From positions 1-64,000 of the forward strand of contig JAGWMX010000001.1 of the NCBI GenBank assembly GCA_028871525.1: a stretch of 64,000 bases of DNA, given 5' to 3'. This document shows positions 39,186 through 48,459 of this stretch, in pieces. Source of the DNA: Gammaproteobacteria bacterium (lineage in GTDB: Bacteria; Pseudomonadota; Gammaproteobacteria; Nevskiales; Nevskiaceae). Made by a program: the position numbers and the translations under genes. The notes under the pieces were generated by a model. That model had not been told where the DNA came from. It saw only the letters and a program-made list of their open reading frames with translations, and searched no databases. How positions within the stretch are numbered: the stretch's first letter is position 1; each line of letters starts with the position of its first letter.

Positions 39186-41573
39186 TCACTCGCCCCAGCG
39201 CAGCCGCGCGCCGGCCCATACCGCGCGTGGGGCCGCCGGCGACACCGCATTCTCGGTGGTCCAAGTGCTGGGATCGCTGCGAAAGCCGCCATCGGCGCTG
39301 AACACGTTCTGGCTCAACAGCCCGGAGTCGGCGTAATCGCGGTTGAACAGATTGGCGATGTGCATGAACACCGTCAGACGGCGCGTGATGCGGTAATCGC
39401 TGCGCAGATCGACCACGGCGTAGCCGCCGATGCGGCCCGAACCGATGACGGTGGTGCCCTGGGCGTTGGTCTGCCCGCTGCGATTGGCGTTGTTCTCATT
39501 GCCGCGCAAAAAGGCGCCGGAGGAGACCTGCAGGTCGACGCCGATAGCCCAGGCGCCGGTCAGCGCGTAATCCAGTCGCAATCGGCCGTTGTGGCGCGGA
39601 ATCAGCGGGATGCGATCGCCGGGCCGCACGCGGATGATGCCGCCGGCGTCGGCGCTGCTGTTGGCGGCGCCGTTGACCGCGAAGGCGGAGCGGTAGGTGG
39701 CATCGACCAAGCTGTAGCTCAAGCGCCAGTTGAGGACACCGAGGCGGCCGCCAAAGCCGAGATCGAAACCCTGGCGGCGGGTATCGCCGACGTTCTTGAA
39801 AAAACCCTGGCCGTTGAGCGTCGAAGTGGTGACGAACTGGATGTCGTCGCTGTTGCGGGTGCGGTACAGACCGAGATTCCAGCGCAGCCGGCGGTCAAAC
39901 CACTGCCCGCGTCCGCCGACCTCGACGGTGCGCGCCACCACTTGCGCCAGCGGCGGATCGCCGGCGAACGCATTGGGCAGGCCGCAAGGCACGCGCGGAT
40001 CGGCGCAACCCAGCTCGATCACCGTCGGCGCGCGGCTGCCTTCGTTGTAGTCGGCGTACAACGTCAGTGCCGTGGCCGGCGTCAGTGTGAACCCGAACGC
40101 CGGGTTCAGGCGACGAAACCGGTGGTCGCCGGACAGCGGATTGCGGGCGCCGCTGTCCGGGTCGATACTGACGCCGTCCAGCGTCTGCGCGGTGCGGTTG
40201 TAGCGCGCGGCGGCGGTCAGGTGCAGCCAGTGGCGCGGGGACAGGGTGTCGGTGAAATACACACCCAGGCTCTGGCTGGCGCCGTACAGGCTGGTGGTGA
40301 TCTCCGGCGGCCCGGTCGGCACGGTGGAGTGATCCAACGTCAGCGCCGCCGGCCGCCGGAACTGCAGAAACGTGCTGCGCCCGCGGTCGAAACCCAGCCC
40401 GACCACGGCCTGGTTGGCGAATCCGAACCAATCAGCGCTCGCCGTCAACTGCAGGCCGGCGCCGAAACGACGCTGGATCAGGTGGGTGCCGTTGTCGATG
40501 GCGTTTTGATCGGCCAGCGCGGCGGCGGCCTGTGCCGGGCCGGCGCCGTTGGCGATCAACGCGGCATAGTCGTCGGCGTAGGTGTCGCTGATGTCGCCGT
40601 TGAAGGTCCGGGTGTCGAGTTGGCGGTAGTAGGCGTTGCCGGACAGCAGCCAGTCTCCGGCCAGCAGGTGCGAGGCGGTGGCGTTGACGAAGTTCAGGTG
40701 ATTCTTGGTGTTGTCCGGCGCGGTGAAAATCGACGCCCGCCGCCGTGCCAGCAGGCTCACCGGGGTGGCGCCGTTGCCGGTCAGGTTGGCGTCGGCGAAG
40801 GTGTAGCTCAGATCGACGTCGGTGCTGTCGTTCTGCCAGCCGATCTTGCCGAAGGCCTGGCGCACGTGCGAAGCGGAGAGGTCACGCCAGCCGTCCTCGT
40901 CGAAATAGTTGCCGGTGAGGAAATAATCGAATCGGCCGCTGCGGCCGCCGCTGGCGGCCTGGAAATCACGCCGGCCGAACGAGCCGCCGCTGGCCTCGAG
41001 TTCCGTGCCCGGATCGTCGGACCCGCTCTTGGTCTGGATCGACAGCGCGCCGCCCAGCGTGTTCAGGCCGAACACCGGATTCGAGCCCGGAATCAAGGTG
41101 ACCGAGGCGATCGCCGATTCCGGGATCAGATCCCAGTTGACGACGTCGCCAAAGGATTCGTTGACCCGCACGCCGTCCAGATACACCGACAGCCCCTCCG
41201 GCGTGCCGAGCAGCGGCGAGGCGGTGAAGCCGTGGAAATTGACGTCGGGCTGGAACGGGTTGCCCTGGCTGGCATTGACGTTGACGCCGGCAAAGCCGGT
41301 GTCGAGATAGTCGGCCAGCGTCAACGATTGCTGCCGCTGCAAATCGCCACCGCTGGCGGTCTGCACGTTGGCGGGCATCTGATCGAGCGGAACGCCGAGT
41401 CCCGGCAGCGGCGCCACGCCGACCACCTCGACCCCGCCGAGCTGTTGTACCGGCGCTTCGTTGCGCGGCGGCGCGGCGCTGCTCGCCGGCGGTGCCGGCT
41501 CGGCCGTCGCCGCACCGGCCGCCAGAGCGGCCACCAGCACCAACAGCGCCCGGCACGCGGCGACCCGCGACAT
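39186..41573 (-). CDS. TonB-dependent outer-membrane receptor
   Basis: This 795-residue protein has a signal peptide (RALLVLVAALAAGAATA), a plug domain (QSLTLADYLDTGF, GFTASPLLGTPEGLSVYLDG, NPVFGLNTLGGALSIQTK) and a large beta barrel with a TonB-receptor C-terminus (VFMHIANLFNRDYADSG...ARLRWGE). ATG 41573 has GGAGGAG seven bases upstream. Nothing adjacent points to a ligand; the family imports siderophores, cobalamin, nickel or sugars. Confidence 0.88.
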   Translation of the reverse strand: MSRVAACRALLVLVAALAAGAATAEPAPPASSAAPPRNEAPVQQLGGVEVVGVAPLPGLGVPLDQMPANVQTASGGDLQRQQSLTLADYLDTGFAGVNVNASQGNPFQPDVNFHGFTASPLLGTPEGLSVYLDGVRVNESFGDVVNWDLIPESAIASVTLIPGSNPVFGLNTLGGALSIQTKSGSDDPGTELEASGGSFGRRDFQAASGGRSGRFDYFLTGNYFDEDGWRDLSASHVRQAFGKIGWQNDSTDVDLSYTFADANLTGNGATPVSLLARRRASIFTAPDNTKNHLNFVNATASHLLAGDWLLSGNAYYRQLDTRTFNGDISDTYADDYAALIANGAGPAQAAAALADQNAIDNGTHLIQRRFGAGLQLTASADWFGFANQAVVGLGFDRGRSTFLQFRRPAALTLDHSTVPTGPPEITTSLYGASQSLGVYFTDTLSPRHWLHLTAAARYNRTAQTLDGVSIDPDSGARNPLSGDHRFRRLNPAFGFTLTPATALTLYADYNEGSRAPTVIELGCADPRVPCGLPNAFAGDPPLAQVVARTVEVGGRGQWFDRRLRWNLGLYRTRNSDDIQFVTTSTLNGQGFFKNVGDTRRQGFDLGFGGRLGVLNWRLSYSLVDATYRSAFAVNGAANSSADAGGIIRVRPGDRIPLIPRHNGRLRLDYALTGAWAIGVDLQVSSGAFLRGNENNANRSGQTNAQGTTVIGSGRIGGYAVVDLRSDYRITRRLTVFMHIANLFNRDYADSGLLSQNVFSADGGFRSDPSTWTTENAVSPAAPRAVWAGARLRWGE

Positions 41574-41674
41574 CGCAACTCCTCCCATGCAGCATCGATC
41601 TGCCGTGCGTGCGCGGCGAGGGTGCGCACCGCCTGCAGGCGGCAAACCGGTCAAATCGGTCGAGGCCACCGACT

Positions 41675-41877
41675 CTATTGATCCGGCACCATGATGGTTG
41701 AACAACATTCTGCCCCAGCCGATAGCGCCTGCAGTCGATGACGTCCCGATGTTGCCGGATCAGCAGCAAAAACCATGCTCCGGGTTATTGAAGCGGCCAT
41801 CGGACTGTGCGACTCACATACCACGCTGGCGGCAAACACTGCGCGGTGTGCAATCATTTGCTGGCCGCTTCAATAAG
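41675..41877 (+). repeat. Two-hairpin dispersed repeat, copy 1
   Basis: Hairpin A has arms TGATCCGGCACCAT (41680-) and ATGTTGCCGGATCA (41749-41762). Hairpin B has perfect 15-bp arms TTATTGAAGCGGCCA (41785-41799) and TGGCCGCTTCAATAA (41862-41876). The outer ends TATTGATCCGGC/TATTGAAGCGGC are also near-inverted repeats. Related copies lie at 42380-42605 and, reversed, 63048-63247. It lies upstream of the TonB receptor. Confidence 0.85.
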
Positions 41878-42138
41878 ACGTATCAAATCAATCGCCGGCG
41901 GCCCCGTCAATGCCGCAGCGGCATGGATGTCAAAACCGCGTTATTGAACTGCGATGCACGGCCCCAGTTGAGAGCTTGCAGGGTGTAAACCCGCGGTATT
42001 GCGTTCAAACATTCGATCATCGCCGCAGTAGCCGGGCCTGGGTCTCGACTGACGCGGCTCGACCGGATTGCCGCATGCGCTGCCGTCGGCCGCATCGGGC
42101 GCGGTGAGCGGCACTACCCCGCCGGGTTACGCCTGGCT
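41878..42138. other. Gene-free stretch with a possible degenerate repeat
   Basis: No gene is supported. GTTATTGAA near 41938 and TTCAAACATTCGATC near 42005 resemble parts of the two-hairpin repeat and may be an older, decayed copy. The rest is unremarkable. Confidence 0.35.
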
Positions 42139-42369
42139 TCAAGCCACCTTGCGCTCGTCGTCGGCCAGCCGCTGCACCGCCAGCCGCGCCAGTTCGCTCA
42201 AACCCGCCCCACCCGAGCGCAGGTGGGCGATGATCTGCGTCCGCATGCGCGGATCCCAGAATTTACGCAGATGTCCGGCGACGCCAGCCACTGCCGCGTC
42301 GCGGTCGGATTCGGCCGCAAAGTAGTCGCAGATGTCGTTTGCCATCCCCACCAGATGTTCGATGTTCAT
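42139..42369 (-). CDS. fdsD: Formate dehydrogenase, delta subunit
   Basis: This small protein of 76 residues (MNIEHLVGMANDICDYF, then RKFWDPRMRTQI and ELARLAVQRL) matches the FdsD family, a small subunit or maturation partner of soluble NAD-dependent molybdenum formate dehydrogenases. GGAGGG lies just upstream of ATG 42369. It is the last gene of the fds operon but is separated from fdhD by 250 bp containing a dispersed repeat. Confidence 0.88.
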   Translation of the reverse strand: MNIEHLVGMANDICDYFAAESDRDAAVAGVAGHLRKFWDPRMRTQIIAHLRSGGAGLSELARLAVQRLADDERKVA

Positions 42370-42379
42370 CGTCCCTCCA

Positions 42380-42605
42380 CTATTGATCCTACAATATGAT
42401 GTTTGAACAACGCTCTGCTGCAGCCGATGCCGCCTTTGGTCGATGGCGTTCCAACGCTGGCGTTCCAACGCTGCCGGATCAAGAACAAAAAATAGCAAAA
42501 ACCATACTCTGTGTGATCGAGGCGGCCGTTGCGCTGTGCCATTCACACACCGCGCCGGCGACAAGCACTGCGCCGTGTTCAAACATTTTATGGCCGCTTC
42601 AATAG
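42380..42605 (+). repeat. Two-hairpin dispersed repeat, copy 2, inside the fds operon
   Basis: Ends read CTATTGATCC and GGCCGCTTCAATAG. Internal sequence follows copy 1 but is more diverged and carries a small internal duplication (GCGTTCCAACGCTG twice, 42446-42473). It fills nearly all of the fdhD-fdsD gap and would be transcribed with the operon. Confidence 0.78.
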
Positions 42606-42619
42606 AAGCGTCGCTTGCC

Positions 42620-43468
42620 TCAGGCCACCGCCGGCGCCGCGTCGCGCAGCCGCGCCGGCGCACTGTAGATCACGCAGCCGTCGCCGCGTGCGAAACCGAC
42701 CAGCGTCATGCCGGCCTCGCCGGCCAACCGCACCGCCAGTTCGGTCGGCGCCGAGATCGCCACCACCAATCCGGCGCCGAGACGCGCGGCTTTCTGCACG
42801 ATCTCGTAGCTGGCGCGACTGGTCATCACCAGGAACCCGGCCGGCGGCTGCCCGCGAACCAGCAATGCCCCGATCAGCTTGTCGAGCGCGTTGTGGCGGC
42901 CGACATCTTCGCGCAAAGCCAGGATCTCCCCGTCCGGCGCCGCCCACGCCGCTGCGTGCACCGCTCCGGTGCGGGCACCGATCAGCTGATGGCGACGCAG
43001 ATCGCGCAGCGCGCGAGACAGTTCGGCGACGCCGTAAGTTTTTCCGGCCGGCACCCGACGCAGCGGCCGGATCGCCTGCTCGATCACGCGGGCGCCACAC
43101 AGGCCACAACCCGTGCGTCCCGCCAGCGAGCGCCCGCGCATGGCCAGCGCGGCGGCGCGCGGCGCCGGGATACGCAGCGAAAGCTGGAGACCCTGATCGA
43201 GCTGTGCCTGCTCACAGCCGGACAGCTCGTCCGGCGTGTCGATGATGTCCTCGGTCAGCGAGAAGCCCAGTGCGAAATCCTGCAGATCACACGGCGTAGC
43301 CATCATCACCGCGTGCGGCTCGCCGTTGTAGACCAGCGCCACCGGCGTCTCCAGCGCCACCCAGTCGCGCTCGCGCCGCACCGTGCCGGCGCCGATGCGC
43401 AGCACTGCGGATTCGGCGGCGCCGACGCAGCCGCCGCCGGCCGATCCGGGTTCAGCCGGCGCCGGCAT
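42620..43468 (-). CDS. fdhD: Formate dehydrogenase sulfurtransferase FdhD
   Basis: FdhD passes sulfur to the bis-MGD cofactor so that formate dehydrogenase becomes active. The 282-residue protein has the catalytic cysteine loop RTGCGLCGA, DFALGFSLTEDI, and EDVGRHNALDKLIG. It overlaps fdsA by 17 bp. In Cupriavidus-type operons this position is called fdsC. Confidence 0.94.
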   Translation of the reverse strand: MPAPAEPGSAGGGCVGAAESAVLRIGAGTVRRERDWVALETPVALVYNGEPHAVMMATPCDLQDFALGFSLTEDIIDTPDELSGCEQAQLDQGLQLSLRIPAPRAAALAMRGRSLAGRTGCGLCGARVIEQAIRPLRRVPAGKTYGVAELSRALRDLRRHQLIGARTGAVHAAAWAAPDGEILALREDVGRHNALDKLIGALLVRGQPPAGFLVMTSRASYEIVQKAARLGAGLVVAISAPTELAVRLAGEAGMTLVGFARGDGCVIYSAPARLRDAAPAVA

Positions 43469-46340
43469 CAGCGCCGGCCTCAGGCAGCAGTTGCTGCTGC
43501 CTGCGATCGAACGCCCGGTAGCGCTGCTGCCACGCGGACGGCTGATCTACCCGCGCCACCTGCACCGCGGTGACCTTGTATTCCGGGCAGTTGGTGGCCC
43601 AGTCCGAGTTTTCGGTGGTGACGACGTTGGCGCCGGTGTCCGGGAAGTGGAACGTGGTGTAGACCACACCCGGCTGCATCCGCGAGCTGACGCGCGCGCG
43701 CAGCACGGTCTCGCCGGCGCGGCTGGACAGCCCCACCCAGTCGCCGTCCTTGATGCCGCGCTCCTCGGCGTCGTGCGGGTGCACCTCCAGCATGTCCTCG
43801 TTGTGCCAGGCGACGTTGGCGGTGCGCCGCGTTTGAGCGCCGACGTTGTACTGCGACAGGATGCGGCCAGTGGTCAGCAGCAACGGGAATCTGGCGTTGA
43901 CCTTCTCCCGGGTCGGCACGTACGGCGTCAGCATGAAGTGACCCTTGCCGCGCACGAACTCGCCGACGTGCATCACCGGGGTGCCTTCCGGATGCTGGTC
44001 GTTGCACGGCCACTGGATGCTGCCGAGGCGGTCGATCTTGTCGAAGCTGACGCCCTTGAACGTCGGCGTCAATCGCGCGATCTCGTCGAGGATCTCGCCG
44101 GCATGCCGGTAGTGCATCGGATAACCGAGCGCATTGGACAGCAGCTGGGTGATCTCCCAGTCGGCGTAGCCCGCCTTCGGTTTCATCACCTGGCGCACGC
44201 GCGACACCCGCCGCTCGGCGTTGGTGAAGGTGCCGTCCTTTTCCAGGAACGACGAGCCGGGCAGGAACACGTGAGCGAATTTCGCGGTTTCGTTGAGGAA
44301 CAGATCCTGCACCACCACGCATTCCATCGCCCGCAACGCCGCGGTGACGTGCTGGGTGTTCGGATCCGACTGCGCGATGTCCTCGCCTTCCAGGTACAAC
44401 CCCTTGAAGCTGCCGTCGAGAGCCGCCTCGAACATGTTCGGAATGCGCAGCCCCGGCTCGTCCCACAGCGTCACGCCCCACTCCTTTTCGAAGCTGGCCC
44501 GCACCGCGCCGTCGGAAACGTGACGGTAGCCGGGAAACTCGTGGGGGAATGAGCCCATGTCGCAGGAACCCTGCACGTTGTTCTGACCGCGCAGCGGGTT
44601 GACGCCGACGCCCTCGCGACCGATGTTGCCGGTGGCCATCGCCAGGTTGGCCAGGGCCATCACCGCGGTCGAGCCCTGGCTGTGCTCGGTCACCCCAAGG
44701 CCGTAATAGATCGCGCCATTGGCAGCCTTGGCGTACAGCCGGGCAGCCTCGCGCACCGTGCGCGCCGGCACGCCCAGTTCGCCCTCCAGTGCTTCCGGCG
44801 AATGCTGCGGATCGGCGATGAACGCCCGCCACTTCTCGAACGCCGGCTTTTCGCAGCGCGCGGCGACGAAAGCTTCGTCGATCAGCCCCTCGGTGACGAC
44901 GACGTGGGCCAGCGCGTCGAGCACTGCGACGTTGGTGCCGGGGCGGATCTGCAGATGATGGCTGGCCTCGACGTGCGGTGTGCGCACCAGCTCTATCCGG
45001 CGCGGGTCGATGACGATCAGCTCAGCGCCGGCGCGCAGCCGGCGCTTCATCTGCGAAGCGAACACCGGGTGGGCATCGGTCGGGTTGGCGCCGATCAGCA
45101 GCACCACGTCGGTGCGCTCGATCGAATCGAAATCCTGAGTGCCGGCGGACTCGCCGAGCGTGGTCTTCAGACCGTAGCCGGTCGGCGAATGACAGACCCG
45201 CGCGCAGGTATCGACGTTGTTGTTGCCGAAGGCCGCGCGCACCAGCTTCTGCACCAGGTAGGTCTCCTCGTTGGTGCAGCGGCTGGAAGTGATGCCGCCG
45301 ACCGAGAACTTGCCGTACTTGGCCTGCAGGCGCTTGAACTCGGACGCGGCGTAAGCGATCGCCTGGTCCCAGCTGACGATCTTCCAGGGTTCGTCGATGC
45401 TGTTGCGGATCATCGGCGTGGTGATGCGATCCGGGTGGGTGGCGTAGCCGATGGCGAAACGCCCCTTGACGCAGGAATGCCCGTGATTCGCATGACCGTT
45501 CTTGTTCGGCACCATGCGCACCAGCTTGTCGCCCTGCAGTTCGGCACGGAAGCTGCAGCCGACGCCGCAATAGGCGCAGGTGGTGATCAGGCTGTGATCG
45601 GCCTGACCGTATTCGATCAGCGAGTTCTCCGATAGCGTCGCGGTCGGGCAGGCCTGCACGCAGGCACCGCAGGATACGCACTCGGAGGCGATGAACGAAT
45701 CGTCCTGGCTGGCCGCCACTTTGGAATCGAAGCCGCGGCCCTGGATGGTCAGCGCGAAAGTCCCCTGCACGTCCTCGCAGGCGCGCACGCAGCGCGAACA
45801 GACGATGCACTTGCTCGGCTCGAAGGTGAAGTAGGGGTTGGACTCGTCCTTGGCGACGAAGCGCGGGTTGGCCTCGCCGTCGCGCCGCGGATAAACATGA
45901 TTGACGCCGTCGTAACCGTAGCGCACTTCGCGCAACCCTACCGCGCCGGCCATGTCTTGCAGCTCACAGTGACCGTTGGCGGTGCAGGTCAGGCAGTCCA
46001 GCGGGTGGTCGGAGATGTAAAGCTCCATCACGCCGCGGCGCAGGCCTGCGAGCCGGTCGGACTGCGTGCGCACCACCATGCCCTCGGCCACTGCTGTGGT
46101 GCACGAGGCTGGATAGCCCTTGCGGCCTTCGATCTCGACCAGACACAGGCGGCAGGAGCCGAACGGCTCGAGCATCTCGGTGGCGCACAGCTTCGGAATC
46201 CGGGTGCCGGCAAGCGCCGCGGCACGCATCACCGAGACGCCTTCCGGCACGCTGAGCTCGAAGCCGTCGATGGTCAGAGTCACCCGCTTGCCGCCTTCGG
46301 CGGCCGGCGTACCCAGATCTTTTTCGGCGATCGACATCAT
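43452..46340 (-). CDS. fdsA: NAD-dependent formate dehydrogenase, alpha (molybdenum) subunit
   Basis: This 962-residue catalytic subunit oxidises formate to CO2. The N-terminus holds a [2Fe-2S] ferredoxin domain (CATEMLEPFGSCRLC), a His-Cys cluster region (CLTCTANGHCELQ), and two [4Fe-4S] motifs (CIVCSRCVRAC, CVSCGACVQAC); a further cluster motif CAYCGVGCSF opens the molybdopterin domain. The Mo ligand is a cysteine in CARVCHSPTG (near 380), so no selenocysteine is needed. It overlaps both neighbours by a few bases. It is the FdsA type of soluble enzyme, some of which also reduce CO2. Confidence 0.96.
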   Translation of the reverse strand: MMSIAEKDLGTPAAEGGKRVTLTIDGFELSVPEGVSVMRAAALAGTRIPKLCATEMLEPFGSCRLCLVEIEGRKGYPASCTTAVAEGMVVRTQSDRLAGLRRGVMELYISDHPLDCLTCTANGHCELQDMAGAVGLREVRYGYDGVNHVYPRRDGEANPRFVAKDESNPYFTFEPSKCIVCSRCVRACEDVQGTFALTIQGRGFDSKVAASQDDSFIASECVSCGACVQACPTATLSENSLIEYGQADHSLITTCAYCGVGCSFRAELQGDKLVRMVPNKNGHANHGHSCVKGRFAIGYATHPDRITTPMIRNSIDEPWKIVSWDQAIAYAASEFKRLQAKYGKFSVGGITSSRCTNEETYLVQKLVRAAFGNNNVDTCARVCHSPTGYGLKTTLGESAGTQDFDSIERTDVVLLIGANPTDAHPVFASQMKRRLRAGAELIVIDPRRIELVRTPHVEASHHLQIRPGTNVAVLDALAHVVVTEGLIDEAFVAARCEKPAFEKWRAFIADPQHSPEALEGELGVPARTVREAARLYAKAANGAIYYGLGVTEHSQGSTAVMALANLAMATGNIGREGVGVNPLRGQNNVQGSCDMGSFPHEFPGYRHVSDGAVRASFEKEWGVTLWDEPGLRIPNMFEAALDGSFKGLYLEGEDIAQSDPNTQHVTAALRAMECVVVQDLFLNETAKFAHVFLPGSSFLEKDGTFTNAERRVSRVRQVMKPKAGYADWEITQLLSNALGYPMHYRHAGEILDEIARLTPTFKGVSFDKIDRLGSIQWPCNDQHPEGTPVMHVGEFVRGKGHFMLTPYVPTREKVNARFPLLLTTGRILSQYNVGAQTRRTANVAWHNEDMLEVHPHDAEERGIKDGDWVGLSSRAGETVLRARVSSRMQPGVVYTTFHFPDTGANVVTTENSDWATNCPEYKVTAVQVARVDQPSAWQQRYRAFDRRQQQLLPEAGADAGAG

Positions 46341-47914
46341 GACACTGCCCTGGCCGCGCGGCCTGCTGCCCGGCGCGGCGGCTTATCGAAATCCTCGGAA
46401 AAATGATCCAGCGCCGACAGCACGGGAAACGGCGCCATGCCGCCGAGCGCGCACAGAGAACCGTCGAGCATGGTCCGGCACAGATCGCGCAGGAGCACGA
46501 CGTTTTTCTCCCGCTCGATACCGGCGCGGATGCGGTCGATCACCTCGACACCGCGTACCGAACCGATGCGGCACGGCGTGCATTTGCCGCACGACTCGAT
46601 GGCGCAGAATTCCATCGCGTAGCGCGCCTGCGCCGCCATGTCCACGCGGTCGTCGAACACCACCAGCCCGCCGTGGCCGATCATGCCGCCGATTTTGGCG
46701 AAAGCCTCGTAATCCAGCGCGGTGTCGAATTGCGAAGGCGCGATATAGGCGCCCAGGGGTCCGCCGACCTGCACCGCGCGCACCGGCCGGCCGTTGGCGG
46801 TTCCACCGCCGTAGTCGTCGATCAATTCGCGCAACGTGATCCCGAAGGCTTTCTCCACCAGCCCTCCGTGCTTGACGTTGCCGGCGAGCTGGAATGTGCA
46901 GGTGCCGCGCGAACGCCCGGCGCCGTGGCCGGCGTAAAACGCCGCGCCGCGATCGAGAATGATCGGCACCGAGGCGAAGGTGATGACGTTGTTGATCACC
47001 GTCGGCTGGCCGAACAGGCCCTTGATCGCCGGCAGCGGCGGCTTGTAGCGAATCTGCCCGCGCTTGCCCTCGAGCGATTCGAGCATCGAGGTTTCCTCGC
47101 CGCAGATGTAGGCGCCGGCCGCCATGCGCAGATGCAGATGAAAGCTCTGACCGCTGCCGTGGATGTTCCCGCCCAGCCAGCCCTGACGGCTGGCTTGCGT
47201 AATTGCCGCCTCCAGGACACGCTGGGCGTGGGGGTACTCGATGCGCAGGTAGACGTAACCCTGCGTGGCGCCGACCGCCAGTCCGGCGATGGTCATGCCC
47301 TCGATCAAACAGTACGGGTCACCCTCGATCAGCATGCGGTCGGCGAAGGTGCCGGAATCCCCCTCGTCGGCATTGCAGACCACGTATTTCTGCCCGGCCG
47401 GCGCATCAGCCGCGGTCTTCCATTTGATGCCGGTCGGGAACGCCGCGCCGCCGCGGCCGCGCAGACCGGAATCCGCGACCGCCTGCACGACGTCGCCGGG
47501 GGCCATGCCCAACGCTTTTTCCAGGCCGCGGAAACCGCCGTGTGCGCGATAGTCGTCGATCGACAGCGGATCGGTGACGCCAACGCGGGCGAAAGTCAGC
47601 CGCTCCTGCTTCTTCAGATAAGGTATCTCCTCGACCGGCCCGAGTCGCAGACGGTGCCGGCCACCTGCGAGGAAGCCGGCGTCGAACAGCCTGGCGACAT
47701 CCTTTCCCGCGACCGGGCCGTAGGCGACGCGAGTGCCCTTGACGTCCACCTCGACCAGTGGCTCGATCCAGAACATCCCGCGCGAGCCGTTGCGGACCAG
47801 CCGGATCGACTCACCGCGGCGCCCGGCCTCGGCCGCGATCGCCGCGGCGACGTCTTCGGCCCCGAGCGACAGCGCGGTCGCGTCGCGCGGCACGTAGACG
47901 GTGGTCTCGCTCAT
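46337..47914 (-). CDS. fdsB: Formate dehydrogenase, beta (flavin/NADH) subunit
   Basis: This 525-residue NuoF-like subunit transfers electrons to NAD+. An N-terminal thioredoxin-like segment precedes the FMN/NADH domain (GLRGRGGAAFPTGIKWK) and the [4Fe-4S] motif ESCGKCTPCRIG near residue 440. It is fused in the FdsB manner (NuoE-like tail plus NuoF). It overlaps fdsA and fdsG by 4 bp each, so the three subunits are co-translated. Confidence 0.95.
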   Translation of the reverse strand: MSETTVYVPRDATALSLGAEDVAAAIAAEAGRRGESIRLVRNGSRGMFWIEPLVEVDVKGTRVAYGPVAGKDVARLFDAGFLAGGRHRLRLGPVEEIPYLKKQERLTFARVGVTDPLSIDDYRAHGGFRGLEKALGMAPGDVVQAVADSGLRGRGGAAFPTGIKWKTAADAPAGQKYVVCNADEGDSGTFADRMLIEGDPYCLIEGMTIAGLAVGATQGYVYLRIEYPHAQRVLEAAITQASRQGWLGGNIHGSGQSFHLHLRMAAGAYICGEETSMLESLEGKRGQIRYKPPLPAIKGLFGQPTVINNVITFASVPIILDRGAAFYAGHGAGRSRGTCTFQLAGNVKHGGLVEKAFGITLRELIDDYGGGTANGRPVRAVQVGGPLGAYIAPSQFDTALDYEAFAKIGGMIGHGGLVVFDDRVDMAAQARYAMEFCAIESCGKCTPCRIGSVRGVEVIDRIRAGIEREKNVVLLRDLCRTMLDGSLCALGGMAPFPVLSALDHFSEDFDKPPRRAAGRAARAVS

Positions 47915-48459
47915 GACGTGGACTCCTTCGCAGCCGCGCCGATCCCAAGCAATCGGTCGAAGCGTTTTGCCGTGACCCGGCTATGGAGTTCGCCGTCGAT
48001 CATCAGCGACGGCCCGCAGGCGCAGTTACCCAGACAATAAACCGGCTCCAGCGTATAGCGACCGTCGGCGGTAGTCTGGTGATAGTCGACGCCCAGACGT
48101 TTTTTGGCGTGGGTCTCGAGCGCCGCGCAGCCGTTGGCCTGGCAGGCCTCCGCACGGCACAGGTAGATCACGCGCTCGCCCGGCTTCTCGGTGCGGAAGA
48201 AGTGGTAGAAGCTGATCACACCGTGGACCTCGGCGCGCGACAGATTGAGCCGGTTGGCGATCAGCCCCACCGATTCGGACGGGATGTAGCCCAGCGTCTG
48301 CTGCACACCGTGCAGCACCGGCAACAATGCGCCCGGCAGGCGGCCGAGCCGTCCGCTGACGTCCAGCACCGCGTCACGGATCTCCGGCTTCAGGTCCGCA
48401 CCAGGGTCATGCGGGGGTAAGGCCACCGGTGCCGCCAGGGTTCTGGGTTTGACTTTCAT
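47911..48459 (-). CDS. fdsG: Formate dehydrogenase, gamma ([2Fe-2S]) subunit
   Basis: This 182-residue NuoE-like subunit has the thioredoxin-fold cluster ligands CRAEACQANGC and CLGNCACGP and family sequence YIPSESVGLIANRLNLSRAEVHGVISFYHFFR. It is the first intact gene of the fds operon and shares 4 bp with the upstream transporter remnant, so its translation may depend on that frame. Confidence 0.95.
   Translation of the reverse strand: MKVKPRTLAAPVALPPHDPGADLKPEIRDAVLDVSGRLGRLPGALLPVLHGVQQTLGYIPSESVGLIANRLNLSRAEVHGVISFYHFFRTEKPGERVIYLCRAEACQANGCAALETHAKKRLGVDYHQTTADGRYTLEPVYCLGNCACGPSLMIDGELHSRVTAKRFDRLLGIGAAAKESTS

Noticed and set aside
41574-41676. Riboswitch (cobalamin or TPP) upstream of the first TonB receptor
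   Set aside because: Neither the B12-box nor TPP core motifs are present; only a strong GGAGGAG ribosome binding site is visible.
39360-41681. 773-codon open frame opposite the TonB receptor
   Set aside because: Gly/Ala/Arg/Gln-rich antisense artefact of high GC; the real gene has signal peptide, plug and barrel.
41698-41988. Small open frames over the two-hairpin repeats (also near 42396-42605 and 63105-63296)
   Set aside because: They are translations of the repeat itself, differ between copies and lack ribosome binding sites.
43452-46340. Selenocysteine in formate dehydrogenase alpha
   Set aside because: No in-frame TGA; the position is an ordinary cysteine codon in CARVCHSPTG.
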